DNA of 64,000 nucleotides from Propionimicrobium sp. PCR01-08-3. Lineage in GTDB: Bacteria; Actinomycetota; Actinomycetes; Propionibacteriales; Propionibacteriaceae. A program made the translations under genes and the position numbers. This document shows positions 17,608 to 27,863 of the stretch, piece after piece (position 1 is the first letter of the stretch; the number at the start of each line of letters is the position of its first letter). The notes under the pieces are model-generated. The model searched no databases. It was not told the DNA's origin and saw only the letters and a program-made list of their open reading frames with translations. Location: assembly GCF_030286045.1 (NCBI RefSeq), contig NZ_CP127390.1, positions 2,683,482 to 2,747,481 on the forward strand, in the 5' to 3' direction.

Positions 17608-18681
17608 ATGCGAGCCATGATCGTCAAAGAGTTCCGGGAACTGGCCAGGGATCATCGCACCCTTGCGATGACTCTTGTGCTGCCCATATTGCTGCTGGTG
17701 GTCTTCGGATACGCCGCGAACTTCAACGTCGATCAGGTGCCGACCGCACTAATCGGCAGCAACACTCAGACCGTGCAAGACCGGTTGCCCGACCTGTTCG
17801 AGGTGACCGAACTCACAGGGTCAACGAGCCAGGGCGACAACAGCAACCCAGAGCAGATTCTGCGCTCGGGCCAGGTCGATGTCGTACTCGACACCTCGGC
17901 CACGCCGGTGACCGCATACATCGACGGCTCGGCACTGTTCGCCGCCCAGTCGGTGCAGATAGCCGTCGGCCAATCGGGCGGCCTGCTGCAATCAGAGGTG
18001 CTGTTCAACCCCGACCTGACAACGTCGTGGGTGCTGGTGCCCGCGATCGCCGGACTGATCATGGCGCTGATCGGCACCATTATCACCTCGATCGGCCTGG
18101 TCAGGGAGAAGGAGACCGGCACCATCGAGCAGCTGGCGGTGCTGCCGATCCGGCCGTCCGCCGTCATCATCGGCAAGATCGCGCCCTACTTCGTGCTGGC
18201 CACCGCAGACATCACGATCGTCACCCTGCTCGGACTGTGGCTTTTCGGCGTGCCGTTCAACGGGCCGGTGTGGGTGTATGCGCTCGGCGCCGGCTGTTTC
18301 CTTCTCGTGGTGCTCGGCTTCGGCGTCTTCGCCTCCACCGTCTCGACGACAACCGGCCAGGCCATCCAGACGGCGATGTTCTTCATGTTCCCGCAGATCC
18401 TGCTGTCCGGCATGGTCTTCCCGCTGGACGCCATGCCCTGGGGCGTGCGGTGGATCGGCTTTATCCTGCCCCTGACCTACTTCATCAAGGTCGCTCTCGG
18501 CGTGCTGCTGCAGGGCGCCGGCATCGCCGAGCTGTGGCCGAATCTGGTCGTCTTGGCAGGCATGGCGCTGGTCGTGCTCTCGGCGGCGACCCTGCGATTC
18601 GGACGATCACTCGCGCCGCGCCAGCCCCGATCCGTCCGTCGCTCTGAAGCCGAGGCTGCCACAGACCGCGAGGCAGCATGA
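17608..18681 (+). CDS. ABC-2 type export permease
   Basis: 357 residues. N-terminal transmembrane helix (about 17-35, LAMTLVLPILLLVVFGYAA), a large outside loop (to about residue 145) and five further helices, including the conserved ABC-2 segments SIGLVREKETGTIEQL and MVFPLDAMPWGVRWIGFILPLTYFI. Multidrug or lipid-type substrates are typical for this class. Its stop overlaps the ATPase gene by ATGA, so the two form one exporter; as the only permease here it probably homodimerises. Confidence 0.88.
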   Translation: MRAMIVKEFRELARDHRTLAMTLVLPILLLVVFGYAANFNVDQVPTALIGSNTQTVQDRLPDLFEVTELTGSTSQGDNSNPEQILRSGQVDVVLDTSATPVTAYIDGSALFAAQSVQIAVGQSGGLLQSEVLFNPDLTTSWVLVPAIAGLIMALIGTIITSIGLVREKETGTIEQLAVLPIRPSAVIIGKIAPYFVLATADITIVTLLGLWLFGVPFNGPVWVYALGAGCFLLVVLGFGVFASTVSTTTGQAIQTAMFFMFPQILLSGMVFPLDAMPWGVRWIGFILPLTYFIKVALGVLLQGAGIAELWPNLVVLAGMALVVLSAATLRFGRSLAPRQPRSVRRSEAEAATDREAA

Positions 18682-20618
18682 TGTTCGGCGTCCACGATGT
18701 CACGGTGAGGTTCGGCGACCGGCTTGCCCTCCGCGAGGTGAGTCTGGACGCCCCGCCCGGGGCTGTCACGACCGTCGTCGGCGGCGACGGCGCCGGCAAG
18801 TCGACCCTGCTGAAAGTGCTGGCCGGACGCATCCTGCCCGATCGGGGAACCGTTCACGCTCCCCCAGCCGGCCGGTTGGGCATGCTGCCGGCCACCGATG
18901 GTTCCTGGGCGAATCTGACGGTGCAGCAGAACCTCGAGTTCGCCGCGGCTGCCCACGGCCTGGCGCGATCCGAATCCCGCGGACGAATCAACGAGCTGAT
19001 CTCTTCTGCCGGTCTGGACGCCGCCCGGAACCGGCTGAGCTCAGCGTCGTCGGGAGGCATGCGCCGCAAGCTCGGCGTGATCATGGCGCTGGTCGCGCGT
19101 CCGGACCTTGTGTTGCTCGATGAACCGAGCACCGGCGTCGATCCGGTGAGCCGTGTCGAGCTGTGGCGGCTGATCAGTCGGGCTGCTGCCGATGGTGCAG
19201 CCGTTGTCACGACGACGACCTATCTGGACGAGGCCGAGCGCGCCAGTTGGTTCCTGGCGCTCGACGCCGGGCGTCCATTGCTGTGTGGCGAGCCCGCCAC
19301 GGCGAAGACCACCTTCAGCGGAGCATTCTGGGCATCTTCCGACCGGCGATCAGGCCTTGCCTGGAGACGGGGCCGCTCCTGGCATCACTGGGGTCGGGAG
19401 CTTCCCAAGGACGCAGCTGCCCGGCAGCCCGATCTCCACGACCTGGTAGTAGCAGCCTCGCTCCGCGCCCAACTCGAACCCACCGACCAGAACGATCAGA
19501 ATGGCGCCCGGGCAAGCGAGACCTCAACCGGCAAACGAACAGCCGGTGCCGCTGTCCAACGCGCCACCACCGGCGGAAACCGGGTCATCCCGAATCTGGC
19601 GAAGCGTGCGGCCGTGCCCCTGCTCAGCATCAGGTCGCTCAGCAAATCATTCGGACGCTTCGACGCCGTAAGAGAGGTCAGCCTCGAGGTGAACCCGGGC
19701 GAAATCGTCGGACTGCTCGGCGCCAACGGCGCGGGCAAGACGACCTTGATGCGCTGCGCGCTGGGGATCCTCGCGGCAAGCCACGGCTCCTCAATGCTCT
19801 TCGGCCAGGCCCCTTCACGCGAGGGCCGCGCCCGCATCGGCTATGTCCCTCAGATTCGCGGGCTGTATCCCGACCTGACCGCCCGCCAGAACGCAGAGTT
19901 CAGTGCGTCCGTCTTCGGTCAGCTGAAGGCGGAGCGCCGACGGCAAACAGAGTTCCGCCCGGTCCGCGGTAGGGCTGAGGCAGCAAGACGCCGATCGGAC
20001 AGCAGCCAGGACGAGGCTCTCTCAGCCGATCCGAATCAATCAACGAGCCCGGCTCGGGCAAATGATCAAGCCGAGCCGAGAGCGGGTCTCGCTGCCGCCG
20101 GCTATCGCGACGTGCCCGTCCGCGATCTGCCCGCCGGCCGGCAACGCCGGCTCGCGTTCGATCTCGCGCTCGCCCATCGTCCGGAGCTGCTGGTGCTCGA
20201 CGAGCCGACATCGGGAGTCGGTCCGCTCGAATCGTCCGAACTGTGGGAGATCATCGGTGCGCAGGCCGAGTCGGGCATTGGCGTCCTGGTGACCACGCAC
20301 AACATGGCCGAGGCCGCCCAGTGCGACCGATTGGCGATCATGACCGACGGACGACTAGCTGCCGAGGGAACCGAATCCGAGATCATCGGGGACACTCAGG
20401 TGGTCACCGTCGAGACCATCGACTGGCAGATGGCCTTCGAACTTTTGTCGGACGCACACCTCATGGTGACCCTGATCGGACGATCGGTCCGCGTCTTGGG
20501 AGCCGGCTTGGAACACGTCGGCCAGGTGCTCGGCAATCTCCCCGGAGGGATCGCTTCGGCCATCATCACCATGGAAAGGGCGACCCTCGACGAGTGCATG
20601 GCACTGTTGACGATATGA
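18678..20618 (+). CDS. Tandem ABC ATPase (two nucleotide-binding domains)
   Basis: 646 residues with two ATPase domains, as in YbhF-type exporters. Domain 1 (1-225): Walker A GGDGAGKST, signature SSGGM, LLDEPSTGVDP, but the switch His is replaced (VVTTTTYLDEAE). Domain 2 (about 310-600): GANGAGKTT, LVLDEPTSGVGP and switch His in VTTHNMAEA, but its signature reads LPAGR instead of LSGGQ. Two Gly/Ala/Arg/Ser-rich linkers, about 240-305 between domains and about 415-475 inside domain 2, add length. Asymmetric ATP sites are implied. It overlaps both neighbours by ATGA. Confidence 0.87.
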   Translation: MMFGVHDVTVRFGDRLALREVSLDAPPGAVTTVVGGDGAGKSTLLKVLAGRILPDRGTVHAPPAGRLGMLPATDGSWANLTVQQNLEFAAAAHGLARSESRGRINELISSAGLDAARNRLSSASSGGMRRKLGVIMALVARPDLVLLDEPSTGVDPVSRVELWRLISRAAADGAAVVTTTTYLDEAERASWFLALDAGRPLLCGEPATAKTTFSGAFWASSDRRSGLAWRRGRSWHHWGRELPKDAAARQPDLHDLVVAASLRAQLEPTDQNDQNGARASETSTGKRTAGAAVQRATTGGNRVIPNLAKRAAVPLLSIRSLSKSFGRFDAVREVSLEVNPGEIVGLLGANGAGKTTLMRCALGILAASHGSSMLFGQAPSREGRARIGYVPQIRGLYPDLTARQNAEFSASVFGQLKAERRRQTEFRPVRGRAEAARRRSDSSQDEALSADPNQSTSPARANDQAEPRAGLAAAGYRDVPVRDLPAGRQRRLAFDLALAHRPELLVLDEPTSGVGPLESSELWEIIGAQAESGIGVLVTTHNMAEAAQCDRLAIMTDGRLAAEGTESEIIGDTQVVTVETIDWQMAFELLSDAHLMVTLIGRSVRVLGAGLEHVGQVLGNLPGGIASAIITMERATLDECMALLTI

Positions 20619-21211
20619 GCACGCGAGCGCGAGGTCGTCGTCCCGGAATCTCGACGACCAGGGACGAGATCGTGCGTGCCACGGCTGAGATCGTCGAGGC
20701 CGAAGGCATCAACCGGGCAACCGCCCGCGCCATCGCCAGCCGTGCCAAAGTCGATCCCGCGCTCATCTACCGCCATTTCGGAAACAAGGATGCCCTCTTC
20801 GATGAGGTCTTCCAGAAGATCTTCGCCAGCATGCCCGGCTACGATCGCGACATCGCAAATGGACGCGAGCTGGTCGAACTGGCCCTCGACCTGTGGGAAA
20901 ACCCCGGACGCAGAATGATCGGCATGAGCGTGATCCGCTCGGCCACCGCCAGCGAACGGGCATCGCTCACGGCACGCAAGGTGATCACGCGCACCATCCT
21001 GAAGAAGGTCGGAAGCTGCGTGCGATCCGACCACCACGACCTGCGCGTTGCGCTGATCGCCGCGCAGATGGTCGGCATCGTGCTGGTGCGCCACGGCATC
21101 AGGCTCCCCGCACTGTCGAGGGCCACGCGCGCCGACATCATCCGCGCCGCCGCTCCGGTCATCGAGCATTTTATGCACGGCGATCTGGGCCCCGAGCACA
21201 GCTCGCACTGA
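20615..21211 (+). CDS. TetR-family regulator of the exporter
   Basis: 198 residues from the ATG at 20615, which overlaps the upstream TGA. N-terminal HTH (residues about 15-62, TRDEIVRATAEIVEAEG ... ARAIASRAKVDPALIYRHFGNKDALF) is classic TetR; the C-terminal helical domain would bind an inducer. Being third in the operon it probably represses its own exporter, perhaps at the inverted repeat near 17569-17601. Confidence 0.9.
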   Translation: MSTRARGRRPGISTTRDEIVRATAEIVEAEGINRATARAIASRAKVDPALIYRHFGNKDALFDEVFQKIFASMPGYDRDIANGRELVELALDLWENPGRRMIGMSVIRSATASERASLTARKVITRTILKKVGSCVRSDHHDLRVALIAAQMVGIVLVRHGIRLPALSRATRADIIRAAAPVIEHFMHGDLGPEHSSH

Positions 21212-21395
21212 ATCGGTCACAGAGCTGCCCTGGGCCGAGGGCCACGTGCAGATAGCAGGAGAGTCCTGCGCTTCACGTGCCGTGCTCGCCCACGGCGGCA
21301 GGCTGCACTGCTCATCTTGTGAGACCCACGAGAACTCTTGCCGAACTCCCGGCGTTAGGCGTAGTTTCCCTCCTAGCGACAACGTTCTAGCAGTT

Positions 21396-21408
21396 CTCTG
21401 AATCAGAG
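21396..21408. promoter_or_regulatory. Palindrome upstream of sugar porter
   Basis: CTCTGA-A-TCAGAG, a perfect 6-bp inverted repeat, lies 50 bp before the transporter start; GACAACGTT just upstream (21378-21386) resembles a LacI-family half site. Either could be the operator for sugar control. The rest of 21212-21458 shows no gene. Confidence 0.3.
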
Positions 21409-21458
21409 CTGGGTCGCGCCGCAGCAAGAATCTGTACCCCAGGCAAGGAACTACCCCA

Positions 21459-22865
21459 ATGTCGGATACCGCTGTTTTACAAAAGAGCTCGGGTGCCAAT
21501 TCGCTGGTCATCCGCAGCGCTATCGTCGCGTCCATCGGTGGCCTGATCTTCGGCTTCGATACCGCCGTGATCTCAGGCACCACGACCTCACTCGAGCGAG
21601 TATTCAATCTCTCGTCGAGCGGTCTTGGTTTCACCGTGGCGATCGCCACCATCGGCACCATCGTCGGCGCGATGTTCTCCGGCCAATTGGCCGACAAGTA
21701 CGGCCGCCACAAGATGCTGTTCATCATCGGCAGCTTCTATATCATCGGAGCGCTCGGCACCGCGCTGGCGCCCGAGAGCGCGACCGGCCACAACCTGTTC
21801 ATGCTTTTCCGGTTCCTCGGCGGTATCGGCGTCGGTATGTCCAGCGTCTGTGCTCCGATCTACACCGCCGAGATCGCGCCGCCATCGCAACGCGGACGCC
21901 TCGTCGGCCTCGTCCAGCTGAATATCGTGATCGGCATTCTGCTCGCCTACCTGAGCAACTACATCATCCGCCAGATCGTCTCCGAGGAGAACGCCTGGCG
22001 CTGGATGCTCGGCGTGATGGCCTTCCCGGCAGTGATCTTCCTGCTGTTGCTGCTCACCGTGCCCGAGACGCCGCGCTGGCTGATGGCGCATGGACGCGAA
22101 AACGATGCCGTCGCGATCAGCCGCAAACTCTGCCGGACTCAGGAGGAGTCGGACGGCCAGGTCGCCGAGATCCGCGCTCAGATTCAGGCGGATATCAATG
22201 CCAAGGCAACCAAGGTGCCCTTCTTCACCAAGCGCTACCGCAAGGTCATCTTGATGGCGTTTGCGATCGCCATGTTCAACCAGCTCTCCGGCGTGAACGC
22301 GATCCTCTACTACGCTCCGGTCGTCATGCAGCAGGCAGGCGCCTCCGACAACGCCTCTTACCTGATGAGCGTCGCCGTCGGCTTCATGAACCTGGTCGCC
22401 ACCATGACCGCACTCACCGTGATCGACCGTATCGGACGCCGTTCGCTGATGATCGTCGGTTCGATCGGCTACCTGATCAGCCTGGGCTTCTTGACCATCA
22501 TCATGTTCTTCTACGAGGGACGCTACGACTCGACCTCCTCGGTGCTGGTGCTGGTCGGCCTGCTCTGCTTCATCGCGGCGCACGCCTTCGGCCAAGGCTC
22601 GGTCATCTGGGTCTTCATCTCGGAGATCTTCCCGAACCGGGTCCGTGGCCGTGGCCAGTCGTTCGGCAGCCTCACCCACTGGACGTTCGCGGCGATCACG
22701 ACTTACGCGTTCCCGCCGGTTCTCGATATTCTCGGTGGAGGCGTCGGGTTCGCCATCTTCTTCTGCTTCATGTGTGCGCAGCTCTTCTGGGTGTTGAAGG
22801 TGATGCCCGAGACCAAGGGCGTCCCGCTGGAAGAGATGGAAACCAAGCTGGGCCTCGACAAGTAG
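21459..22865 (+). CDS. MFS sugar porter (SP family)
   Basis: 468 residues, 12 predicted transmembrane segments. SP-family signatures: GFDTAVISG in helix 1, DKYGRHKML between helices 2 and 3, PETPRWLM before the central loop, QLSGVNAILYYAP in helix 7, DRIGRRSL, and the C-terminal PETKGVPLEEME. These proton symporters take up hexoses, pentoses or polyols. The PfkB kinase downstream suggests a ketose or hexose such as fructose; that substrate is inferred from context only. Confidence 0.9.
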   Translation: MSDTAVLQKSSGANSLVIRSAIVASIGGLIFGFDTAVISGTTTSLERVFNLSSSGLGFTVAIATIGTIVGAMFSGQLADKYGRHKMLFIIGSFYIIGALGTALAPESATGHNLFMLFRFLGGIGVGMSSVCAPIYTAEIAPPSQRGRLVGLVQLNIVIGILLAYLSNYIIRQIVSEENAWRWMLGVMAFPAVIFLLLLLTVPETPRWLMAHGRENDAVAISRKLCRTQEESDGQVAEIRAQIQADINAKATKVPFFTKRYRKVILMAFAIAMFNQLSGVNAILYYAPVVMQQAGASDNASYLMSVAVGFMNLVATMTALTVIDRIGRRSLMIVGSIGYLISLGFLTIIMFFYEGRYDSTSSVLVLVGLLCFIAAHAFGQGSVIWVFISEIFPNRVRGRGQSFGSLTHWTFAAITTYAFPPVLDILGGGVGFAIFFCFMCAQLFWVLKVMPETKGVPLEEMETKLGLDK

Positions 22866-22900
22866 TAGTTGTTGTGGGCGATCATCGCGATTGCCCACAT

Positions 22901-22957
22901 CCCCTGATCCACCGGTGAGCGCCATTGCATAATTGGTGCAGATTGGTGGATCAGGGG
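22901..22957. terminator. Hairpin between sugar porter and kinase
   Basis: Perfect 13-bp arms CCCCTGATCCACC (22901-22913) and GGTGGATCAGGGG (22945-22957) with a 31-nt loop, followed by TTTG. It sits 36 bp after the porter stop and 33 bp before the kinase start, so it may terminate or attenuate transcription between them. Confidence 0.55.
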
Positions 22958-22989
22958 TTTGAACCATCAGCGTGATTCAAAGGAGTGTC

Positions 22990-23982
22990 ATGACGCATTC
23001 ACCCGCCGCACCCGCGGTCCCGGTCCGCAGCGAGGCCCCGGTCTTGTGTTTGGGCGAGGCGCTGGTCGACATCATCATTCGTAATGGGGAGATCCTCTCC
23101 GAGCACGTCGGAGGCAGCCCGCTCAACGTGGCCTGTGGACTGACCGGGCTCGGTCATCCGGCACTGATCGCCTCCTGGTGGGGTGACGACGAACGTGGCA
23201 AGGCCATTGAAGAGCACGCCACCGCCCACACCGTCGGCATCGTTTCCGGGAGCGACAAGGCCGACAACACCGCCATCGCCAACGCCCATCTGGACGAGCA
23301 GGGCCGCGCGACTTACGACTTCGATCTGGTCTGGGACGTTCCCGCCCTGCCGCCGCCCGCTTCGCTCGCCCATCTGCACACCGGTAGTTTCGCCGCCACC
23401 TTGGCGCCGGGCGGCGCGAAGGTACTGGCCGCGGTGAAAAAGATGGCCATCAATGGCACGGTCAGCTACGACCCGAACGTGCGTCCGGCTTTGATGGAGT
23501 CCCCGGACAAGGTGATCGGACGAGTCGAAGAGATCGTTTCACTATCCGACATCGTGAAGGCCAGCGATGAAGACCTCGCCTGGCTGTATGGCGAAGACAC
23601 TCCTGTCGAGCAGGTCATGCGCAAATGGGCCAAGATGGGGCCAGGCCTGGTGGTGTGCACCCGTGGCCCCTGGGGCGCGTACGCGTTGCTGTCGGGCGAC
23701 CGCGACATGCTGGTCATCGACCCGCTGAACGTCGAGATTGCCGATACCGTGGGGGCCGGCGATTCGTTCATGGCGGGTTTGCTTTCCGGCCTGTTGGACG
23801 CGGGCCTGGCGGGCAGCCCGGAGGCAAAGACCAGGCTGAAGGCAGCCGATTGGAGCCAGGTACGCACCGCGCTGCATCGCGCCGTGGTCACCTCGGGGCT
23901 CACCGTCAGTCACTCGGGTGCCTATTCGCCGAACCGGGCCGAGGTCGCCCGGGTGCTGACCGCCGATCCGCTGCTGCGCTAG
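22990..23982 (+). CDS. PfkB-family sugar kinase, probable fructokinase
   Basis: 330 residues from the ATG at 22990, preceded by AAAGGAG at 6 nt; a GTG at 22972 is less supported. PfkB signatures: GGSPLNVACGLTGLG near the N-terminus and DTVGAGDSFMAGLLSGLL with the catalytic Asp and anion hole near residue 255. CLGEALVDI at the start is typical of fructokinases. It phosphorylates the sugar likely imported by the upstream porter, feeding the aldolase encoded convergently. Confidence 0.85.
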   Translation: MTHSPAAPAVPVRSEAPVLCLGEALVDIIIRNGEILSEHVGGSPLNVACGLTGLGHPALIASWWGDDERGKAIEEHATAHTVGIVSGSDKADNTAIANAHLDEQGRATYDFDLVWDVPALPPPASLAHLHTGSFAATLAPGGAKVLAAVKKMAINGTVSYDPNVRPALMESPDKVIGRVEEIVSLSDIVKASDEDLAWLYGEDTPVEQVMRKWAKMGPGLVVCTRGPWGAYALLSGDRDMLVIDPLNVEIADTVGAGDSFMAGLLSGLLDAGLAGSPEAKTRLKAADWSQVRTALHRAVVTSGLTVSHSGAYSPNRAEVARVLTADPLLR

Positions 23983-24003
23983 CCCGGACCGATTGCCCGA
24001 CCC

Positions 24004-24115
24004 ATTCCGGCTCGCGTTGCGCTCGCGTTGCGCGCCCCCGGGTTCCCTTCCCGCTCGCGTTGTAGATTCCGGCTCGCAGCACAACACGAGCAAACGCCAT
24101 ATCGCGAGCCGGAAT
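24004..24115. repeat. Short repeat cluster in a convergent intergenic region
   Basis: ATTCCGGCTCGC occurs at 24004-24015 and 24066-24077 and inverted (GCGAGCCGGAAT) at 24104-24115, so the last two can form a 12-bp stem. GCTCGCGTTG appears three times (24010, 24021, 24053). This looks like a repetitive extragenic palindrome-type element rather than a gene. Confidence 0.5.
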
Positions 24116-24159
24116 GAGCCCATCGTCCAGAACGCGAGCTGGATAACCATCACAACATG

Positions 24160-24198
24160 AAGGAACTGGGGCAGACCCATCGTCTGCCCCAGTTCCTT
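24160..24198. terminator. Strong bidirectional terminator
   Basis: A perfect 17-bp stem (24160-24176 with 24182-24198) with a 5-nt loop CCATC and a short T-run on the plus strand. It separates the convergent kinase and aldolase genes. Confidence 0.9.
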
Positions 24199-24219
24199 TA
24201 TGCGTGTCAGTAACAGCTA

Positions 24220-25242
<1,023 letters not shown>

Positions 25243-25262
25243 ATCTGCTTCTTTCTGTCGTT

Positions 25263-25282
25263 CTCGCGGCGCTCGCCGCGAG
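25263..25282 (-). promoter_or_regulatory. Hairpin in fba leader
   Basis: CTCGCGGC-GCTC-GCCGCGAG, a perfect 8-bp stem with a tetraloop, 20 bp before the fba start. It could stabilise the 5' end of the mRNA. The remaining 25283-25398 shows no gene. Confidence 0.35.
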
Positions 25283-25398
25283 TATTCGTGGATTCGCGAT
25301 GGCCGTTGGCACTATGGGCGTTCCAAAGAATGACCGCTGCGCGCTGATTCTTCGTCACGCCCTATTGTGTCAAATTCCGTCGGCGGTCACCGAACCGC

Positions 25399-26031
25399 TC
25401 ACCAAATGTCATCTACTGAACTCAAATCGAGTCCGAATCTGCCGAGCGAGAAGGCTCGCAGCGCCGAATCGACGGCGCTCGGGGAGGCGTCCAGCACGAT
25501 GATCGGGACCGACCAGCTGCGGTTTTCGTCCCAGTGGATTTCGAGTCGGGGCCCGGGGTTGACGATCTTGTTGGTCCCTTTGATCGACGTGACCTGTTCC
25601 CAGTCGATCCGCTCGCCTTCCGGACGAGTCGACAGCACGAGCCCGTGGTCGTCGATCTGGAAGGCAGGGCCGAGTGGCACCTGCGCGGTCGACTTGCGGG
25701 CCCTTTTCAGTTGGACGAACTTCACGATGATGTTGGCCACCGTGTAGGCGGCGGATGCGATCAGCAGCCAGAAGAAGACGCTGGTGGTCTCCGGCTTGAA
25801 ATAGAGATACAGCGCCACGGTGATGATCAGGCTGATCACGCCCATGATCGTCGTCCGGTCGAGGTTTTTGCGTATTCCGCCGGCTCGCTGTGCAATGGCG
25901 ATCGGTGAATAGCTGACCAGCATTCCCATGCCATCGGACGACGGCGCCTGGGCGTTCAGCGCTGCCTCGCCGGCGATGCCCGGATGATCGGGGGTCCCGG
26001 GAACCACCGGGCCTACTGTTTCAGCGCTCAC
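25399..26031 (-). CDS. Membrane protein with PH-like domain
   Basis: 210 residues. About 55 polar residues, then two transmembrane helices (about 63-80 and 88-105), then a soluble domain of alternating strands (FQIDDHGLVLSTRPEGERIDWEQVTSIKGTNK... LEIHWDENRSW) that resembles bacterial PH/YcxB-like domains. GTG 26031 is chosen because GAGG lies 8 nt upstream; GTG 26037 would be too close to it. Function unknown. Confidence 0.65.
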   Translation of the reverse strand: MSAETVGPVVPGTPDHPGIAGEAALNAQAPSSDGMGMLVSYSPIAIAQRAGGIRKNLDRTTIMGVISLIITVALYLYFKPETTSVFFWLLIASAAYTVANIIVKFVQLKRARKSTAQVPLGPAFQIDDHGLVLSTRPEGERIDWEQVTSIKGTNKIVNPGPRLEIHWDENRSWSVPIIVLDASPSAVDSALRAFSLGRFGLDLSSVDDIW

Positions 26032-26055
26032 GAACACATCCTCATCTGGTCAACC

Positions 26056-27105
26056 TCAGTAGAAGAGCTTGGTGTTGACCACGTTACGCATCGGAGCGTC
26101 ATCGAGGAAGGCATGCAGGTTTTCGATGAACAAGTCGGCGATCCGCGAATCCTCCTTGGCCGAGTTCGCCGCGGTGTGGGGTGAGATCACCACATTGGGC
26201 AGATCCCACAGCGGGCTGGATTCCGGGAGCGGCTCGACCTTGGTGACATCGAGCGCCGCAAATCCGAGGTGTCCACAGGCCAGCAGTTCGATCATGGCGT
26301 CCTCGTCGATGCACTGGCCCCGCCCGACGCTGGCGATGATCGCACCGGGAGCGAGTGCTTCGAGCACCTCCCGGCTGATCAACTCTTCGGTGCCGACCGC
26401 GCCCGGCAGCGCGTTCACCAGCGCATCCGCGCCCTTGGCCGCTTCGACGATCTGGTCGGAGGTGAAAAGCTTCTCGATCGCCTCGACCGGCTTGATCGAG
26501 CGGTTCACGCCGATCACGGTGGCGCCGAGCTGGTGGAATCGCTTGGCGCATTCCTGGCCGATCGCCCCCATGCCGACGACCACGATCCTCATGTCGGAGA
26601 TCATGCCCATCAGCCGGCGGCTCGGCGGCCACAGGTGTTTCTTCTTGTCTTCCTCCAGTTCGGGGAGCTGCTTCGCCCCGGCGAGCACGCCGAACAGGGC
26701 GAACTCGGCCAACGTGCCGGCGTGCACGCCCGCGGACGTGGTGAAGATAACCCGCTTCAATTCCTCATCGGTCAGCTGAGCCGCTTTCACCGCGGCGCCG
26801 CCGCCGGCGGCCATGATGTGCACCCACTTCAGTTTGGGGTTGGCGCGCACGATCCTGGCGAGCTCGGCCGGGTCGAGGTCGGGAAAGCTGTAGAGAATAT
26901 CCGCGCTATCGACCAGTTCGTCGAGCCTGGCCTGCTGTTCGGGGGTCCGTTTGAAATTGGGGTCGCCATGATGGTCGGAGGGCCAGCGCATCGGCGCCAT
27001 CAGATCGCCTTCGTAGACGACCTCGACCCTCGGATCACAGGCGCGGAGCCGATCGACGTACTCTTCGGCCAGCGGCTTTGCTATCACGATGCGCAGTTTT
27101 TCCAT
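26056..27105 (-). CDS. D-isomer-specific 2-hydroxyacid dehydrogenase
   Basis: 349 residues from the ATG at 27105 with GGGAGGG upstream. NAD-binding motif GMGAIG (in VVVGMGAIGQECAKRF), VGRGQCIDEDAMIELL and the catalytic His in VVISPHTAAN are present. The family reduces or oxidises 2-keto/2-hydroxy acids such as glyoxylate, hydroxypyruvate or phosphoglycerate; substrate is not evident. The N-terminal part is longer than usual between strands 1 and 2. Confidence 0.85.
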   Translation of the reverse strand: MEKLRIVIAKPLAEEYVDRLRACDPRVEVVYEGDLMAPMRWPSDHHGDPNFKRTPEQQARLDELVDSADILYSFPDLDPAELARIVRANPKLKWVHIMAAGGGAAVKAAQLTDEELKRVIFTTSAGVHAGTLAEFALFGVLAGAKQLPELEEDKKKHLWPPSRRLMGMISDMRIVVVGMGAIGQECAKRFHQLGATVIGVNRSIKPVEAIEKLFTSDQIVEAAKGADALVNALPGAVGTEELISREVLEALAPGAIIASVGRGQCIDEDAMIELLACGHLGFAALDVTKVEPLPESSPLWDLPNVVISPHTAANSAKEDSRIADLFIENLHAFLDDAPMRNVVNTKLFY

Positions 27106-27257
27106 TTTGCCCTCCCCGCCATATTCAACCAGGTTTGGGCAGGACGCATCGTCCCACCCGACGCATCTGCACGGGAGGTGACCGGCGAGATCAAAGGTGC
27201 AGCCGGTACATTGGTGCATTGGCGATCGATCCACAAGCCAACGAGAAGGTCCAACGC

Positions 27258-27863
27258 ATGACGTATTCGCCCAACTCCGGTTTTACACCCGACGGTCCGC
27301 GCCAGCGCGGCAATCGTGGTCCCGAGCAGTGGCACACCTTCGGCGCACCATCGGGTGGGGGCGGCGATGAGGGCGAGCGGACGCGCACCGTGCTGATCAC
27401 CATCTTGGTTTGCGTGGCGATGGCCGTTGTTCTCGGCGCGATCATGTTGTTCCGGCCGGGCCCCCATCTCACCGAGGTCACTCCGGCGCCGAGTGGCAGT
27501 CAGAGCACGACTGCTCAGGAATCGGCCCAGCCGAGTGCTGAGGCGACGGCCACCGTGACCGTTACGGTGCCGGCCTCTCCTTCGGCGAAGTCATCGTCCT
27601 CGTCGGCCAAGCCGTCCACATCGTCGGCACAGTGGCCGCCCACCGATGCTGCGGCCTGCGGCGACAAGGTCGCAGCGAACTCGGTCACCAGTTGTGGATT
27701 CGCCGAAGAAGTCCAGAAGGTCTTCGCCTCCTCGGGAGCGGGCACCTACGATGTCAAGAGCCCGACCACCGGCAGGACCTATTCGATGACCTGCACGAAA
27801 GCCGAAGCAGGCATCGCGACCTGTTCGGGCGGGGACAATGCCAAGGTTTACATCAAGGCGTGA
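27258..27863 (+). CDS. Single-pass membrane protein with Ser/Thr/Pro-rich stalk
   Basis: 201 residues from ATG 27258 (AAGG upstream). A Gly/Pro-rich cytoplasmic segment of about 45 residues, one transmembrane helix (about 47-67, VLITILVCVAMAVVLGAIMLF), a Ser/Thr/Ala/Pro-rich stalk (about 80-125), and an outer domain with four Cys (near 133, 145, 174 and 182) likely forming two disulfides. Not a recognised family; topology suggests a cell-surface or secretion-associated protein. Convergent with the aminotransferase and abutting it. Confidence 0.6.
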   Translation: MTYSPNSGFTPDGPRQRGNRGPEQWHTFGAPSGGGGDEGERTRTVLITILVCVAMAVVLGAIMLFRPGPHLTEVTPAPSGSQSTTAQESAQPSAEATATVTVTVPASPSAKSSSSSAKPSTSSAQWPPTDAAACGDKVAANSVTSCGFAEEVQKVFASSGAGTYDVKSPTTGRTYSMTCTKAEAGIATCSGGDNAKVYIKA

